This document shows, piece after piece, positions 39,996-50,431 of a DNA stretch of 64,000 bases. This stretch comes from an uncultured Sulfitobacter sp. (lineage in GTDB: Bacteria > Pseudomonadota > Alphaproteobacteria > Rhodobacterales > Rhodobacteraceae): contig CAJJCJ010000006.1 of the NCBI GenBank assembly GCA_905182645.1, positions 369,008-433,007 on the forward strand. Reading direction: 5' to 3'. The notes beneath the pieces were generated by a model, which saw nothing but the letters and a program-made list of their open reading frames with translations, ran no database searches and was not told the origin of the DNA. Made by a program: the position numbers and the translations under genes. Each line of letters starts with the position of its first letter. The stretch's first letter is position 1.

Positions 39996-41549
39996 TTAAG
40001 GCGCTTGCCTGCTGCCTCCAAAAGCGGTTTCAATTTCGACTACATCGCCCTGACCAAGCGCTATGTCGCTGGCAAAATGATAGGTATCGATTGTACCATC
40101 AGTACGGCTAATTCGAAGGCAATTTCTTCCACCACTCGAACCGTTTCTTACGGACCAAACAGGAACGTTGGCATGTGAATACCCCACAGAAAGGACAGCT
40201 GAGTTTCGCAATGAATAGGAAATGCGAACGCCTGCGCCACCTGATAATTCACCCTTAATTCTAGGGCCAAAGAACAGCGCTTTTTCTAAGACATCAAAAC
40301 CATAGCGGGCTTCAGCTATCTCGACGGGACAGTTGAATGTATCGCCGTGGTTGGTAGAGAACATAGCGTTTTGACCAGCGCGTTTTGAGGTCGCGCCCCA
40401 GCCGCCCATCTGTGGTTCAACCATCGCATAGCGACGCCCTGTGTCGGGATGCTGCCCCGCGATGACGGTTCCGAAGATTGATGCGAAGTGCCCTGCAGGA
40501 AGCAAATCGGGCATTGCCTCGGCCAGTCCATGCCACAACATATCAACCAGCTTCATCCGTGTTTCGAAATAGTAGGCGTGCGCAGCAGTTGGACCTGCAT
40601 GGAATAGAGTTCCCGGTGTCGTGAGAACCTCCAAAGGCGCAAATGAGCCCGCATTGGCAAAACGATCATTGTCTACGAGTGCCTTGTAAAAGACCTGACA
40701 GGCGACGAAAGCCCCATCACGGCTGAGATTGTATGGCCCTGCAGCCTCTGCCGGCGCATCCCTTAAATCGATGGTCATTCGCTCATCTGTAATCGTGATT
40801 GATGCCTTCCAAAGCGTTCCATCGTCTTGCTCTTCCACGAACGAAAAGTGACCAGACTGCAGTGCACGTAGCCCAGCCACCGCCCGCTGCTCTCCGGTCT
40901 TACGTGCTGTAGTGATCGCGACCTGCAATGCATCCGCTCCGAATCCATCGCAGAGCTGAACGATGGTCGTTGCTGCACGACGTCCGGCAGACACCTGCGC
41001 CCAAAGATCGCCGCGTACAAAGTCTGGAAGGCGGCTGTTCTTGGTGATGATATCGACCACAGCTTCATTGCGTACACCTGCGTTAAAAAGGCGAACCATC
41101 GGCAAGCGTAAACCTTCGGCTACTATCTCAGTTGTTTTGGTCGACATCGATCCCGGCGTGCGCCCGCCAATGTCCCCCCAATGTGCAATGGACGCGACCC
41201 ATGCAACGCAGGAGCCATTCGAAAAAACGGGTTGTGCCACGACGACATCGTTCAGATGTGTTACACCGCCATAGTTTGGATCGTTGGTGAGAAAGACATC
41301 ACCGTCGACAATTGTATCCTCCATTTTTGCGATAATCGCCTGAACGGATTTGTCTAGAACACCAATAAATGACGGGATACCTGCACCAGAACTTACCAAT
41401 TGCCCGTGTGCGTCCAAGACGCCGGTTCCGACATCAAGGACTTCGTAGATAATTGGGCTCATTGCAGTTTTGCGTAGCACTTCGAACATTTCGACGGCAG
41501 CTGCATCTAACCCCTGTGAAATGACGTCTAAGGTGAAACGATCAGCCAT
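39996..41549 (-). CDS. Hydantoinase B/oxoprolinase family protein (second HyuB in the operon)
   Basis: MADRFTLDVISQGLDAAAVEMFEVLRKTAMSPIIYEVLDVGTGVLDAHGQLVSSGAGIPSFIGVLDKSVQAII...FLTNDPNYGGVTHLNDVVV. Start at 41549. Confidence 0.88.
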   Translation of the reverse strand: MADRFTLDVISQGLDAAAVEMFEVLRKTAMSPIIYEVLDVGTGVLDAHGQLVSSGAGIPSFIGVLDKSVQAIIAKMEDTIVDGDVFLTNDPNYGGVTHLNDVVVAQPVFSNGSCVAWVASIAHWGDIGGRTPGSMSTKTTEIVAEGLRLPMVRLFNAGVRNEAVVDIITKNSRLPDFVRGDLWAQVSAGRRAATTIVQLCDGFGADALQVAITTARKTGEQRAVAGLRALQSGHFSFVEEQDDGTLWKASITITDERMTIDLRDAPAEAAGPYNLSRDGAFVACQVFYKALVDNDRFANAGSFAPLEVLTTPGTLFHAGPTAAHAYYFETRMKLVDMLWHGLAEAMPDLLPAGHFASIFGTVIAGQHPDTGRRYAMVEPQMGGWGATSKRAGQNAMFSTNHGDTFNCPVEIAEARYGFDVLEKALFFGPRIKGELSGGAGVRISYSLRNSAVLSVGYSHANVPVWSVRNGSSGGRNCLRISRTDGTIDTYHFASDIALGQGDVVEIETAFGGSRQAP

Positions 41550-42627
41550 TGATAACTTCAAGAGCGCGCGGGAGGTCCGACAGGATTTCGGGACCATAGG
41601 CACGCAAAATAACAATGTCTTCAAGGCGGATACCAAACCGTCCCGGAAGATAGATGCCTGGTTCGATTGAGAACACCATGCCTTCCTCAAGAACAGTTTG
41701 AGACGTTGCGGTGAGGTAGGGAGTTTCGTGAATTTCTACGCCCATGCCGTGTCCCGTGCGATGCATAAAGTACTCACCATAGCCCGCTTGGGTGATGACA
41801 TCCCGCGCCGCATCATCGACCACATGTGCCTTCACCCCCGGTTTGGCGACTGCCATTGCCGCTTGCACAGCAGCCTCAACTACGGCGTGGACTTCGACGT
41901 AGCCTTCGGGCGGTGTACCGATTCCAGCCATACGGGTCATATCGCTGGAATAGCCATCTTTGCCGCCTCCGATGTCCATGACCACAGCGTCACCGCTTTG
42001 CAAAATAGTCTCGCCGGTGTGGTGGTGTGGGAAGGCACCGTTGCCGCCCGCCCCGACGATCGCGAACAACGGGGTCACGCCTTGGGATTTGAAACTGTCG
42101 TGGATGATTTCCGCAACTTGCACTTCGGTCATGCCAATTTTCATCGCGGACCAAGCCGCTTTCATCGCGATGTCTGCCGACACAGCGTTACGCTTGAGTT
42201 TTCGATATTCATCCATATCTTTACGCATACGCAATGCGCCAACGGTGGTTGCCGTAAACTGACGTTTCGCGTCTGGCAAGGCATCTTGCACTAGCCCCGC
42301 GAAATCCGCCCGCATGGTTTCGTCGAGTGCAATGTTTTTTACAGGCGTAGAACCACAGGCTTGCAGTAATTTGGCAAATGCAGCATCTGGCCCATCTGCG
42401 TCGCTCCAAGTGTGGAACGGCAGATCAGTTTGAGTACGCGCACTTTCAGCCTCGAGTGAGGGCATTAAAAAGCCTGCGTAACCTTGGGTGACACATAATA
42501 GTAAGGGGCGTTCATCGCCGTGTGGCCGCACATCTAACAACCATGCCAGATGCGCGTTTGGCCCCAGTGCAACAAGATCAACGTCTTGTTCGACCATGGT
42601 TTGACGAAGGCGGTCAAGACGGGTCAT
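41542..42627 (-). CDS. M24-family metallopeptidase (Xaa-Pro peptidase/creatinase-like)
   Basis: GAFPHHHTGETILQSGDAVVMDIGGGKDGYSSDMTRM...HRTGHGMGVEIHETPYL...GMVFSIEPGIYLPGRFGIRLEDIVIL. Confidence 0.9.
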   Translation of the reverse strand: MTRLDRLRQTMVEQDVDLVALGPNAHLAWLLDVRPHGDERPLLLCVTQGYAGFLMPSLEAESARTQTDLPFHTWSDADGPDAAFAKLLQACGSTPVKNIALDETMRADFAGLVQDALPDAKRQFTATTVGALRMRKDMDEYRKLKRNAVSADIAMKAAWSAMKIGMTEVQVAEIIHDSFKSQGVTPLFAIVGAGGNGAFPHHHTGETILQSGDAVVMDIGGGKDGYSSDMTRMAGIGTPPEGYVEVHAVVEAAVQAAMAVAKPGVKAHVVDDAARDVITQAGYGEYFMHRTGHGMGVEIHETPYLTATSQTVLEEGMVFSIEPGIYLPGRFGIRLEDIVILRAYGPEILSDLPRALEVING

Positions 42628-44279
42628 TTTGATGCTTCCTCATATCCATGGATTTCACGGGCGCGGTCTGGTGTGACAAAGCCGTTTTTAATGTCCATTT
42701 CCACCGCCTTGGGATCACGCTTCTTTGGGTCGCCAAATCCCGCGCCCGAAGATGTAATCACCCGCACAACGTCGTCTGTGGTCAGCCCAAGGCCCGAGAC
42801 AAAAGCGTAATGTTCTGTTTCGCCTGTAACTTTATCAACCTCAACGAAATTACCAGACCCTTCCTCACCACCGTTCAGTGACCACGGTTTCACTACGGAA
42901 CGGGTATAGCCAGCAGTCAAAAAACCACTTTGCGTTCGGATGCGGTATTCAAGTACCAATCCGCGTCCACCGTTGAATTCACCTTCGCCACCCGGGGCGG
43001 TGTTAAGTGCCATCCTATCAATGAACAGCCCGTTGCGGGCCTCAGAGATTTCGGCAGGTGTATTGTAGGTTTCACCATGAAAGCCCGAGAAAATGCAGGG
43101 GTTGCCATCACGGCCTTCCCACGCGCCCCAGCCACCGATTTGCGGTTCAATAATCGTGTATTGGCGCCCTGTATCGGGGTGGATACCACCCACGAATGTT
43201 CCGCAGATAGAACTAAAATGCCCTGCAGGTAGGCGTTCAGGCACGTGCGGTGCCATGCAACGCCAGATCAGATCATAAACCCGGACTTCCGTTTCAAAAT
43301 AAAATCCGATGGCGGCGGGTTCTTTCGCGTGGAAAACAGTACCCTCTGTAGTCAAAACTTTTAGGGGTCGGAACGATCCTTCATTGGCGGGCGTGTCTGG
43401 ATCGGTCACGGATTTGAATAGCATTTGCGCACAAACGATTGTTCCGTCGCGGCTTGTATTCGTGCAACCAACATCCTGATCAGGATTGTCGCGAAGGTCG
43501 ACGATGAATTCGTCATCTGTGATCGTGATCTTTACGTTGTATATGCGACCGTCATCCTGGGGTTCTGACAGTTCGAACGTACCTTTTGGCAATTTGGCCA
43601 GCTCAGCGCGGGCGGTCTTTTCACCAAAGTCCATAAAGCTGTCCATCGCCGCCTTGAATGTGGATGGCGTGTATTTGGCAGACAGTTCTTCTAGACGTTT
43701 GGCCCCAATCCGTACTGCAGCGATCGCGGCCCACACATCACCCAATAAGAAATCAGGCATTCGACTGTTACAGGTAATGATATCCATTACCGCTTGATCA
43801 GTCACACCTTCGCGGATCAGTTTGACCGCTGGCAAACGCAACCCTTCTTGGAAAATTTCGGTAGCATCCCCAGACAATGACCCAGGTGCCATTCCACCTA
43901 CATCAGAGTTATGCGCAATATTGGCGGTCCACGCGATGATCGCACCGTCTGCAAATACCGGCATTGCCAATACAAGATCATTCAGGTGCGTCACCCCGCC
44001 ATGCCAAGGATCGTTGGTGATGAAAACATCGTTTGGTCTGATGTCATCGCCAAACTTAGACAGAATAAACTGAACTGATTTGTCCAAGACCCCGATGAAC
44101 GCAGGTATGCCCGCGCCAGAGGATGCAATCCGTCCCTGTGCGTCGGTGATCCCAGTACCCATATCAAGCACCTCATAGATGATCGACGACATGGCCGTTT
44201 TACGCATTGCAGCGAACATTTCGTCCGAGGTGGCTTGGAGCGAGTTTTGGATGATTTCGAGTGTGATTGGATCGCTCAT
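42624..44279 (-). CDS. Hydantoinase B/oxoprolinase family protein
   Basis: MSDPITLEIIQNSLQATSDEMFAAMRKTAMSSIIYEVLDMGTGITDAQGRIASSGAGIPAFIGVLDKSV...FITNDPWHGGVTHLNDLVL. Confidence 0.9.
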   Translation of the reverse strand: MSDPITLEIIQNSLQATSDEMFAAMRKTAMSSIIYEVLDMGTGITDAQGRIASSGAGIPAFIGVLDKSVQFILSKFGDDIRPNDVFITNDPWHGGVTHLNDLVLAMPVFADGAIIAWTANIAHNSDVGGMAPGSLSGDATEIFQEGLRLPAVKLIREGVTDQAVMDIITCNSRMPDFLLGDVWAAIAAVRIGAKRLEELSAKYTPSTFKAAMDSFMDFGEKTARAELAKLPKGTFELSEPQDDGRIYNVKITITDDEFIVDLRDNPDQDVGCTNTSRDGTIVCAQMLFKSVTDPDTPANEGSFRPLKVLTTEGTVFHAKEPAAIGFYFETEVRVYDLIWRCMAPHVPERLPAGHFSSICGTFVGGIHPDTGRQYTIIEPQIGGWGAWEGRDGNPCIFSGFHGETYNTPAEISEARNGLFIDRMALNTAPGGEGEFNGGRGLVLEYRIRTQSGFLTAGYTRSVVKPWSLNGGEEGSGNFVEVDKVTGETEHYAFVSGLGLTTDDVVRVITSSGAGFGDPKKRDPKAVEMDIKNGFVTPDRAREIHGYEEASK

Positions 44280-46345
44280 GACTGACCCTCCAACAAGATA
44301 TGGATGTTGTGGTAGGCATCGATGGATACCGTGTTGTTGGGATGGATCACCACCGTCGTTCCAGGATCTTCGATGATTGCAGGCCCGTTGAACGCCATGC
44401 CTGCGCGCAGCTTTTCGCCGTCATAGATCGTGGCGGAATGTTTGCCTTCGAGCGCGTAATCGACGTCGCGCGTGCCTTTAACGGCTACGCTTGCATCGGC
44501 GTCACCCAAAGGTGCTGGAACCATTTCTAACTTGCCGACCTCGGCGCGGGCAACAAGGTGAATGCCGACCATTTCGACAGGTGCATCAAGACGGTATGTA
44601 TATTCGCGCTCATAAGCGCCATGAAAATCGTCGGCGATTTTTGACAGTGCACCATCCGTAACCGTGCCATCCAGCAAGACCTCGGTTGTGTGTTCTTGGT
44701 TTTGATACCGGAATTTTCCATAGCGCAGGAACGTCAGTTTAGCAGGATCAACACCTTCCGCTTTGAATGTCGCACGAGCCTCGGCTTCGGCTTTTGCAAA
44801 CACGCCTTCGATGCCCATGGCAGACCCTTCAGATAGATCAGCAAGTTGCGTCACGAAATAGTCGCGACGCAGGTCAGACATCATCATGCCCCATGCAGAA
44901 AAAACCGATGCAGCAGCCGGTACGACGACCTTTTTGACCTGTAGTTCTTGGCCCAAAGCCACAGCATGCATCGCACCGCCACCGCCGAACGCAAGCAAGG
45001 TAAAGTCACGCGTGTCGTGGCCACGATTGAGCGACACAAGTTTCAGAGCGTTGACCATATTGTTGTTGGCGATGCGCACGATTCCTTGGGCGGCTTCATC
45101 CGTAGACACGCCAAGTTTGTCACCGATCGCCTTCAACGCATTGCCTGCGCTGTCCATGTCCGCATCGATAGCACCGCCACAGAAATAATCTTTGTTGATA
45201 CGGCCAAGCCAAAGGTTAGCATCTGTCGTCGTCGCATTTGTCCCGCCTTTGCCGTAGGCCGCAGGGCCGGGCAACGCGCCAGCCGATTGTGGACCGACGT
45301 GCAATTTATCGAAATCATCGACCCACGCGATAGACCCACCACCATTGCCAATTTCAACCAAATCGACGACAGGCACCATGATCGGATACCCCGCCGATTT
45401 GCGTGACCGTTCGATCCAATAGTCAGTCATGATGCGGACCTCGCCGCCCTCGATCAGGGAACACTTCGCAGTGGTGCCACCGATGTCGAGCGCAAGAATG
45501 TCAGGTTCGTCGATCAATTTTCCCAGCTCGGCAGCGCCCCAAAATCCTGAGGCAGGGCCGCTTTCGACCATCGTAATTGGTACGGCAGATGTCGCAGCAA
45601 GGCTGTCTACACCACAGTTCGATTGCATGATGTAGGGGCTTTGCGGCAGTCCTTGGGCGCGCAGGCTGTCGTCAAGATTGCCCAAGTAACGCGCCGCAAC
45701 GGGTTGCACATAAGCCGACAGAACGGCGGTATTGGACCGCTCGTATTCCCGCCATTCGCGGGTGATTTGATGGCTCGCCACAATCGATACGTCAGGCCAA
45801 AGGCGTTGAACTTCGGCCAAGACGGCCTCTTCGTGGGCGGTGTTCGCGTAAGAATGCAGCAGAGAAATCGCCACGGCCTGCACGCCTTCAGCGCGGAAAT
45901 GAGTGACGATGTCGGAGACACCGGACAGATCAAGCGGAATTCGCTCTGTACCTAGATAGGTCATGCGACCGGGAACCTCAGTACGCAGGTAGCGTGGTAC
46001 AAATGGTTCTGGTTTTTCATAGTGTAGGTTGAAGAAATCAGGACGGTTGCCGCGTGCGATTTCGATGGTGTCGCGAAAGCCTTCAGTTGTGATCAGGCCA
46101 ACAGTGACGCCTTTGCGCTCCGTCAGCGCATTGATGACAACTGTGGTGCCGTGGACCATGAAATCTACGTCTTTAGGATCGATGCCACCTTTAGCCATCA
46201 CATTCAGCACGCCGGTTTCAAAGTTGGGTGGTGTAGTGTCAGACTTGGCCGTTGTGATTTTCATCCCTTCTGGGCCCGTTTCAATAGCGACCAGATCGGT
46301 GAAGGTGCCGCCAACGTCCGTGGCAATGCGTTTGGTGGTTGTCAT
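44276..46345 (-). CDS. Hydantoinase A/oxoprolinase family protein
   Basis: MTTTKRIATDVGGTFTDLVAIETGPEGMKITTAKSDTTP...LALDIGGTTAKCSLIEGGEVRIMTDYWIERSRKSAGYPIMVPVVDLVEIGNGGGSIAWVD. Start at 46345. Confidence 0.92.
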   Translation of the reverse strand: MTTTKRIATDVGGTFTDLVAIETGPEGMKITTAKSDTTPPNFETGVLNVMAKGGIDPKDVDFMVHGTTVVINALTERKGVTVGLITTEGFRDTIEIARGNRPDFFNLHYEKPEPFVPRYLRTEVPGRMTYLGTERIPLDLSGVSDIVTHFRAEGVQAVAISLLHSYANTAHEEAVLAEVQRLWPDVSIVASHQITREWREYERSNTAVLSAYVQPVAARYLGNLDDSLRAQGLPQSPYIMQSNCGVDSLAATSAVPITMVESGPASGFWGAAELGKLIDEPDILALDIGGTTAKCSLIEGGEVRIMTDYWIERSRKSAGYPIMVPVVDLVEIGNGGGSIAWVDDFDKLHVGPQSAGALPGPAAYGKGGTNATTTDANLWLGRINKDYFCGGAIDADMDSAGNALKAIGDKLGVSTDEAAQGIVRIANNNMVNALKLVSLNRGHDTRDFTLLAFGGGGAMHAVALGQELQVKKVVVPAAASVFSAWGMMMSDLRRDYFVTQLADLSEGSAMGIEGVFAKAEAEARATFKAEGVDPAKLTFLRYGKFRYQNQEHTTEVLLDGTVTDGALSKIADDFHGAYEREYTYRLDAPVEMVGIHLVARAEVGKLEMVPAPLGDADASVAVKGTRDVDYALEGKHSATIYDGEKLRAGMAFNGPAIIEDPGTTVVIHPNNTVSIDAYHNIHILLEGQS

Positions 46346-46346
46346 A

Positions 46347-46832
46347 TCAATTGGCCTCTTTCTTAAGGTATGCTTCAAGCAGGAACGCCAAAGCGCCTGC
46401 CTGTTTTAGGCTTTCAGCTGCTCCAACACGCTCAGGCGTAAAGTGCCCGGCATCGTGTAAGCAATTGAGTGTTCCAATCACCCGCTCGTTCACGACAATC
46501 GGAAGATTCATGCAGCTTTCACAACCCAAGGATTGGATCAGTTCATGATCGGGGAAAACGGCTGCGATCTCTTCGATAGAATTGGCAACGAATGTCTCAT
46601 GTCGGCCTTGGACTTGTTCCGTCCATGAATTGTCTTGGATTGGTTTTTCGCCACTGGTGGCATAGGCATCTGGCATGTTGGAGTAGTTGCGCCGCGCCAC
46701 ACCGCGCACGTTATCCACTTCCATGAGGGTAAATAGCTTTACACCGATGGTTTTATCAACCAACTCTTCGAGCGCTTTGAAAGTGGCCATCGGTTGATCT
46801 GTCGATGCTATGGCTTTGGTGAAGTCGGTCAT
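46347..46832 (-). CDS. Stand-alone GAF-domain protein
   Basis: 161 aa; KTIGVKLFTLMEVDNVRGVARRNYSNMPDAYATSGEKPIQDNSWTEQV...SLGCESCMNLPIVVNERVIGTLNCLHDAGHF. Confidence 0.8.
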   Translation of the reverse strand: MTDFTKAIASTDQPMATFKALEELVDKTIGVKLFTLMEVDNVRGVARRNYSNMPDAYATSGEKPIQDNSWTEQVQGRHETFVANSIEEIAAVFPDHELIQSLGCESCMNLPIVVNERVIGTLNCLHDAGHFTPERVGAAESLKQAGALAFLLEAYLKKEAN

Positions 46833-47626
46833 ACGCCCTCCGCAAGTTTGTTTCTGAGATTAAGTTCTGCCGCGTCAACGACGGGCACTGCGCCAATCAA
46901 TTGACGGGTATAAGCGGCCTTTGGAGCCGAGAATATTTGCGAAGTTTCGCCAAGTTCGACCAATTGGCCGGATTGGAAGACTGCGACGCGATCTGCAACG
47001 TTGCGGACAACGGCCAGATCATGCGTGATGAAAATGTAGGTGAGCCCATGCTTGGCTCGCAAGTCATTAAGAAGAAGCAAAACGCGTGCCTGAACCAACA
47101 CATCCAGTGCTGATGTCGGTTCATCCAAGACCAGCAGGCGCGGATCACAGGCCAGTGCACGCGCAATGCTAACCCGCTGGCGTTGTCCACCCGACAGGGA
47201 TGCAGGGGCGCGAGTACGCATATTGCCAGGAAGGCCAACGGCGTCTAATGCAGCCTCGACGGCTGTCCACCGTCCGGATTTTTTACCAATGTCATAAACG
47301 TCCAATCCCAATCGTACCGACGCCCCGATGGAGCGTTTGGGATTAAGCGACGATAAGGGGTTTTGCTGAACTAGTTGAATGCGGCGGCGTTGCTTGGCGC
47401 TGCGCTTGGCGGACAGGGTTTGTCTATCAAATGCAATCTCGCCCGATGTCGCTGCCAATATCCCAAGGATCATGTTGGCAATCGTGGTTTTGCCAGATCC
47501 ACTTTCGCCAACAATGGCGAGGCATTCACCAGCCTGCACATTCAGCGAAACATCACTGACCGCATGAACGGGACCCGTGGGTGTTTCAAATGTCTTCGTC
47601 AAACCGTTAAGTGCAAGAAGCGTCAT
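46829..47626 (-). CDS. Oligopeptide/dipeptide ABC transporter ATP-binding protein (DppF-like)
   Basis: Walker A GESGSGKTT, LSGGQRQRVSIARAL, LLVLDEPTSALD. Confidence 0.9.
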   Translation of the reverse strand: MTLLALNGLTKTFETPTGPVHAVSDVSLNVQAGECLAIVGESGSGKTTIANMILGILAATSGEIAFDRQTLSAKRSAKQRRRIQLVQQNPLSSLNPKRSIGASVRLGLDVYDIGKKSGRWTAVEAALDAVGLPGNMRTRAPASLSGGQRQRVSIARALACDPRLLVLDEPTSALDVLVQARVLLLLNDLRAKHGLTYIFITHDLAVVRNVADRVAVFQSGQLVELGETSQIFSAPKAAYTRQLIGAVPVVDAAELNLRNKLAEGV

Positions 47627-48489
47627 AATGCATCTCCGTGACTTATGCGCGGCGCAAGGAAATCGTCGCTGACCTCCGGCACTTCGGGTATACCGACGCC
47701 TGTGATGCGGGGCACGGCGGACATTAGCGCCCGCGTATAGGCGTGTTGTGGGTTGGCAAATAATGCGTCGGTCGGCCCGTCTTCGACGATGTTTCCACGA
47801 TAGATTACGTAAATCCGGTCGGCAAATTCACGCACGACGCCAAGATTGTGTGAGATGAACAAAACAGACGTCCCGTTTTGGACGACCATGTCGCGCATTA
47901 GGGTCAAGGTTTGGGCTTGGACGGAAACATCGAGTGCCGTGCCCGGTTCATCTGCCAGCAGCAGTTTGGGTTTGTTTGCCAACGCCATAGCGATCATCAC
48001 ACGTTGGTTCATGCCGCCTGACAATTGGAACGGATAGGCCCTTAACACACGAGCTGGATCGGGGATTGCAACCTCGTCAAGCAGTGTTGTTGCGCGGACG
48101 TGGCTGTCGGCTTTGGACAGCTTAGGGTCACGACGGCGCAAAACTTCGGTAAATTGATTGCCGATGGTGAACATCGGGTTCAACGAAGACGTCGGGTCTT
48201 GAAAAATTATCGACATTTCTGTGCCGCGCAACGTCGCACGATCGCGGGCAGACATGCTGTTGATGTCTTGGCCGTCGAACTGAACCGTCCCGTTGATGCG
48301 GGCGGTACGGGTTTCCTGTAGCAGGCCCAAGACAATGCGGGCGGTCACGGATTTTCCGGATCCGCTTTCGCCAACCAAAGCGATCTTTTCACCAGCTGCG
48401 ATATCAAGATCGATGCCGTGTAGAACGTCGACCTGTCCGGCCAGTGTTTTGAACCCTAGGCGCAAGTCTTTAATGTGCAAAAGGCTCAT
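47623..48489 (-). CDS. Oligopeptide/dipeptide ABC transporter ATP-binding protein (DppD-like)
   Basis: GESGSGKSVTARIVLGL, IIFQDPTSSLNPMFTIGNQ, LSGGMNQRVMIAMALANKPKLLLADEPGTALD. Confidence 0.9.
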   Translation of the reverse strand: MSLLHIKDLRLGFKTLAGQVDVLHGIDLDIAAGEKIALVGESGSGKSVTARIVLGLLQETRTARINGTVQFDGQDINSMSARDRATLRGTEMSIIFQDPTSSLNPMFTIGNQFTEVLRRRDPKLSKADSHVRATTLLDEVAIPDPARVLRAYPFQLSGGMNQRVMIAMALANKPKLLLADEPGTALDVSVQAQTLTLMRDMVVQNGTSVLFISHNLGVVREFADRIYVIYRGNIVEDGPTDALFANPQHAYTRALMSAVPRITGVGIPEVPEVSDDFLAPRISHGDAL

Positions 48490-49319
48490 TCATCCACTCC
48501 CAACACATCGCGCAAGCCGTCACCCAGCAGGTTAAAGCCAAACACAGCGACCAGAATAGCGAGGCCGGGAAAGACCGTCAGCCACCAGCTGTCGGGAAGA
48601 TATCGTGCACCTTCAGCGACCATCGATCCAAGGTCGGCGGTGGGCGGCTGGACTCCTAAACCGAGGAACGAGAGCGACGAGGCAATGATAATCACAAAGC
48701 CCATGTCGAGCGTCATTTTCGTGATAATCGCGGGCAGGCAATTTGGCAGGATTTCGCGGAACGCAATATGGCCAGCGCCAGCGCCAATGACTTCGGCCGC
48801 CAGCACATAACCTTCTTCGCGCTCACCTCGTGCAATGGAATAAACCAGCCTCGCATACCACGGCCACCACATTGCGGTGACGGCCAGCATGGCGTTCGTC
48901 AATGTGGGTTCCAACACACCCATCATGGCAATCGCGAGAACCAGCGGTGGGATCGACAGAAACACATCAACTATGCGCATCAGGACCATCTCAAGCCAGC
49001 CACCGATGTAGCCGGCTAGCAAGCCTATCATCGTGCCGATGGGCACCGCGATGGCGAGGACAACCACGCCGAGGGTTAGGCTGATCTGATAAGCAAACAG
49101 GATGCGACTAAAAATATCGCGACCAACCAAGTCAGTCCCCATCCAGTTGTGGGACGATGGTGGGCGGTTGTTATTGAGAAAATCAACGACAGCGCCGTTG
49201 TGGGTAGGGAAAGGCGCAATCCACGGCGCGAAAATCGCGGCCAGCGTGATGAGGATTACAAGGGTCAGACCCAGAAGGCTCAGCGGATTGGCCGCGAGAA
49301 TACGAAGAGTGCGGATCAT
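48486..49319 (-). CDS. ABC transporter permease (DppC-like)
   Basis: MIRTLRILAANPLSLLGLTLVILITLAAIFAPWIAPF...HNWMGTDLVGRDIFSRILFAYQISLTLG. Start at 49319, overlapping the dppB-like stop. Confidence 0.9.
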   Translation of the reverse strand: MIRTLRILAANPLSLLGLTLVILITLAAIFAPWIAPFPTHNGAVVDFLNNNRPPSSHNWMGTDLVGRDIFSRILFAYQISLTLGVVVLAIAVPIGTMIGLLAGYIGGWLEMVLMRIVDVFLSIPPLVLAIAMMGVLEPTLTNAMLAVTAMWWPWYARLVYSIARGEREEGYVLAAEVIGAGAGHIAFREILPNCLPAIITKMTLDMGFVIIIASSLSFLGLGVQPPTADLGSMVAEGARYLPDSWWLTVFPGLAILVAVFGFNLLGDGLRDVLGVDE

Positions 49320-50344
49320 GATGTCCCTCGCGTTGAATAGCGAATGCGTGGGTTCAAGAAAGCGATCATCAGATCGACGATGATGTTGACGATCAAGAAT
49401 GTGATGGCGATGATTAGGACCGTGCCCATGATCGCGTTCAGGTCTTTGCGCAGGATCACGGCAACACCGTAACGGGATAGACCGGGCCATGCAAAGACCG
49501 CTTCGACCAGAAATGCGTTGCCGAGCATGGCGGCAAAATCTAATCCGATGATGGTTAGTGACGGGATCAATGACGGCTTGAACGCATAGCTGCGTGCGAT
49601 GCGGGATGGGAAAAAGCCATACGCCTGCGCCATCTCAATGTAGGGTTTATCATAGGTTTCGACCATGTTGGCTCGGGTCAGGCGTGCGGCTTGGCCGATG
49701 CCCGAGAGGGACAGCGCAATAGCGGGAAGGATAAGGTGATGCACCGCGCTACCGAAGGCGGTCCAATTTCCTGCCAAAAGCGTGTCGATCGTTAGGAATC
49801 CGGTGGTTCGTTCGATGTCATATATATCTGAAATACGCCCTGCGATGGGAAACAACGGGAGGTAGAAAGCAAATAGTAGCATTAGGATAACAGCCCAGAC
49901 AAAGGCGGGTGCAGATACGGTAAGCAATGCTATGACGCGGACTAAATGGTCCTGCCAGCGCCCACGATAGTGCGCGGCAAGAATGCCTAGCGGCAAGCCA
50001 ACAGCCACCATGATGAAACCGGCCAAGAAAACGAGTTCAAGTGTCGCTGGCAGGAATTGCGCAATATCTTGTGTGACTGGGCGGTTGGTGTAAAGCGACG
50101 TGCCTAGATCACCGCGCAGCACATCGACGACGAAGTGCCCGTATTGAACAGGCAAAGAAGCATCCAAATGCATCTCTGCGCGAAGCTTCGCAATTTGCTC
50201 GGCGTTGGCATTGGGTCCGAGGGCGATCCTTGCAGGATCACCAGGGATTATTCTGGCTATTGCAAAGATCAGCATCGAAACGCCAACAAGCACAATAAGG
50301 GAGATACCTAGCCGGTTAAGCAGCAGGCGGAGAAATCCAGACAT
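49316..50344 (-). CDS. ABC transporter permease (DppB-like)
   Basis: LLNRLGISLIVLVGVSMLIFAIARIIPGDPARIALGPNANAEQI...LGNAFLVEAVFAWPGLSRYGV. Confidence 0.9.
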   Translation of the reverse strand: MSGFLRLLLNRLGISLIVLVGVSMLIFAIARIIPGDPARIALGPNANAEQIAKLRAEMHLDASLPVQYGHFVVDVLRGDLGTSLYTNRPVTQDIAQFLPATLELVFLAGFIMVAVGLPLGILAAHYRGRWQDHLVRVIALLTVSAPAFVWAVILMLLFAFYLPLFPIAGRISDIYDIERTTGFLTIDTLLAGNWTAFGSAVHHLILPAIALSLSGIGQAARLTRANMVETYDKPYIEMAQAYGFFPSRIARSYAFKPSLIPSLTIIGLDFAAMLGNAFLVEAVFAWPGLSRYGVAVILRKDLNAIMGTVLIIAITFLIVNIIVDLMIAFLNPRIRYSTRGTS

Positions 50345-50431
50345 GTGGAGCTTTCAGAAAAATCAGAGGCAGATGTATATGTAGAAAAAGTGGGGCGAAG
50401 GCTCGGTTGCCGACGCCCCAGTTCAGGAAAA

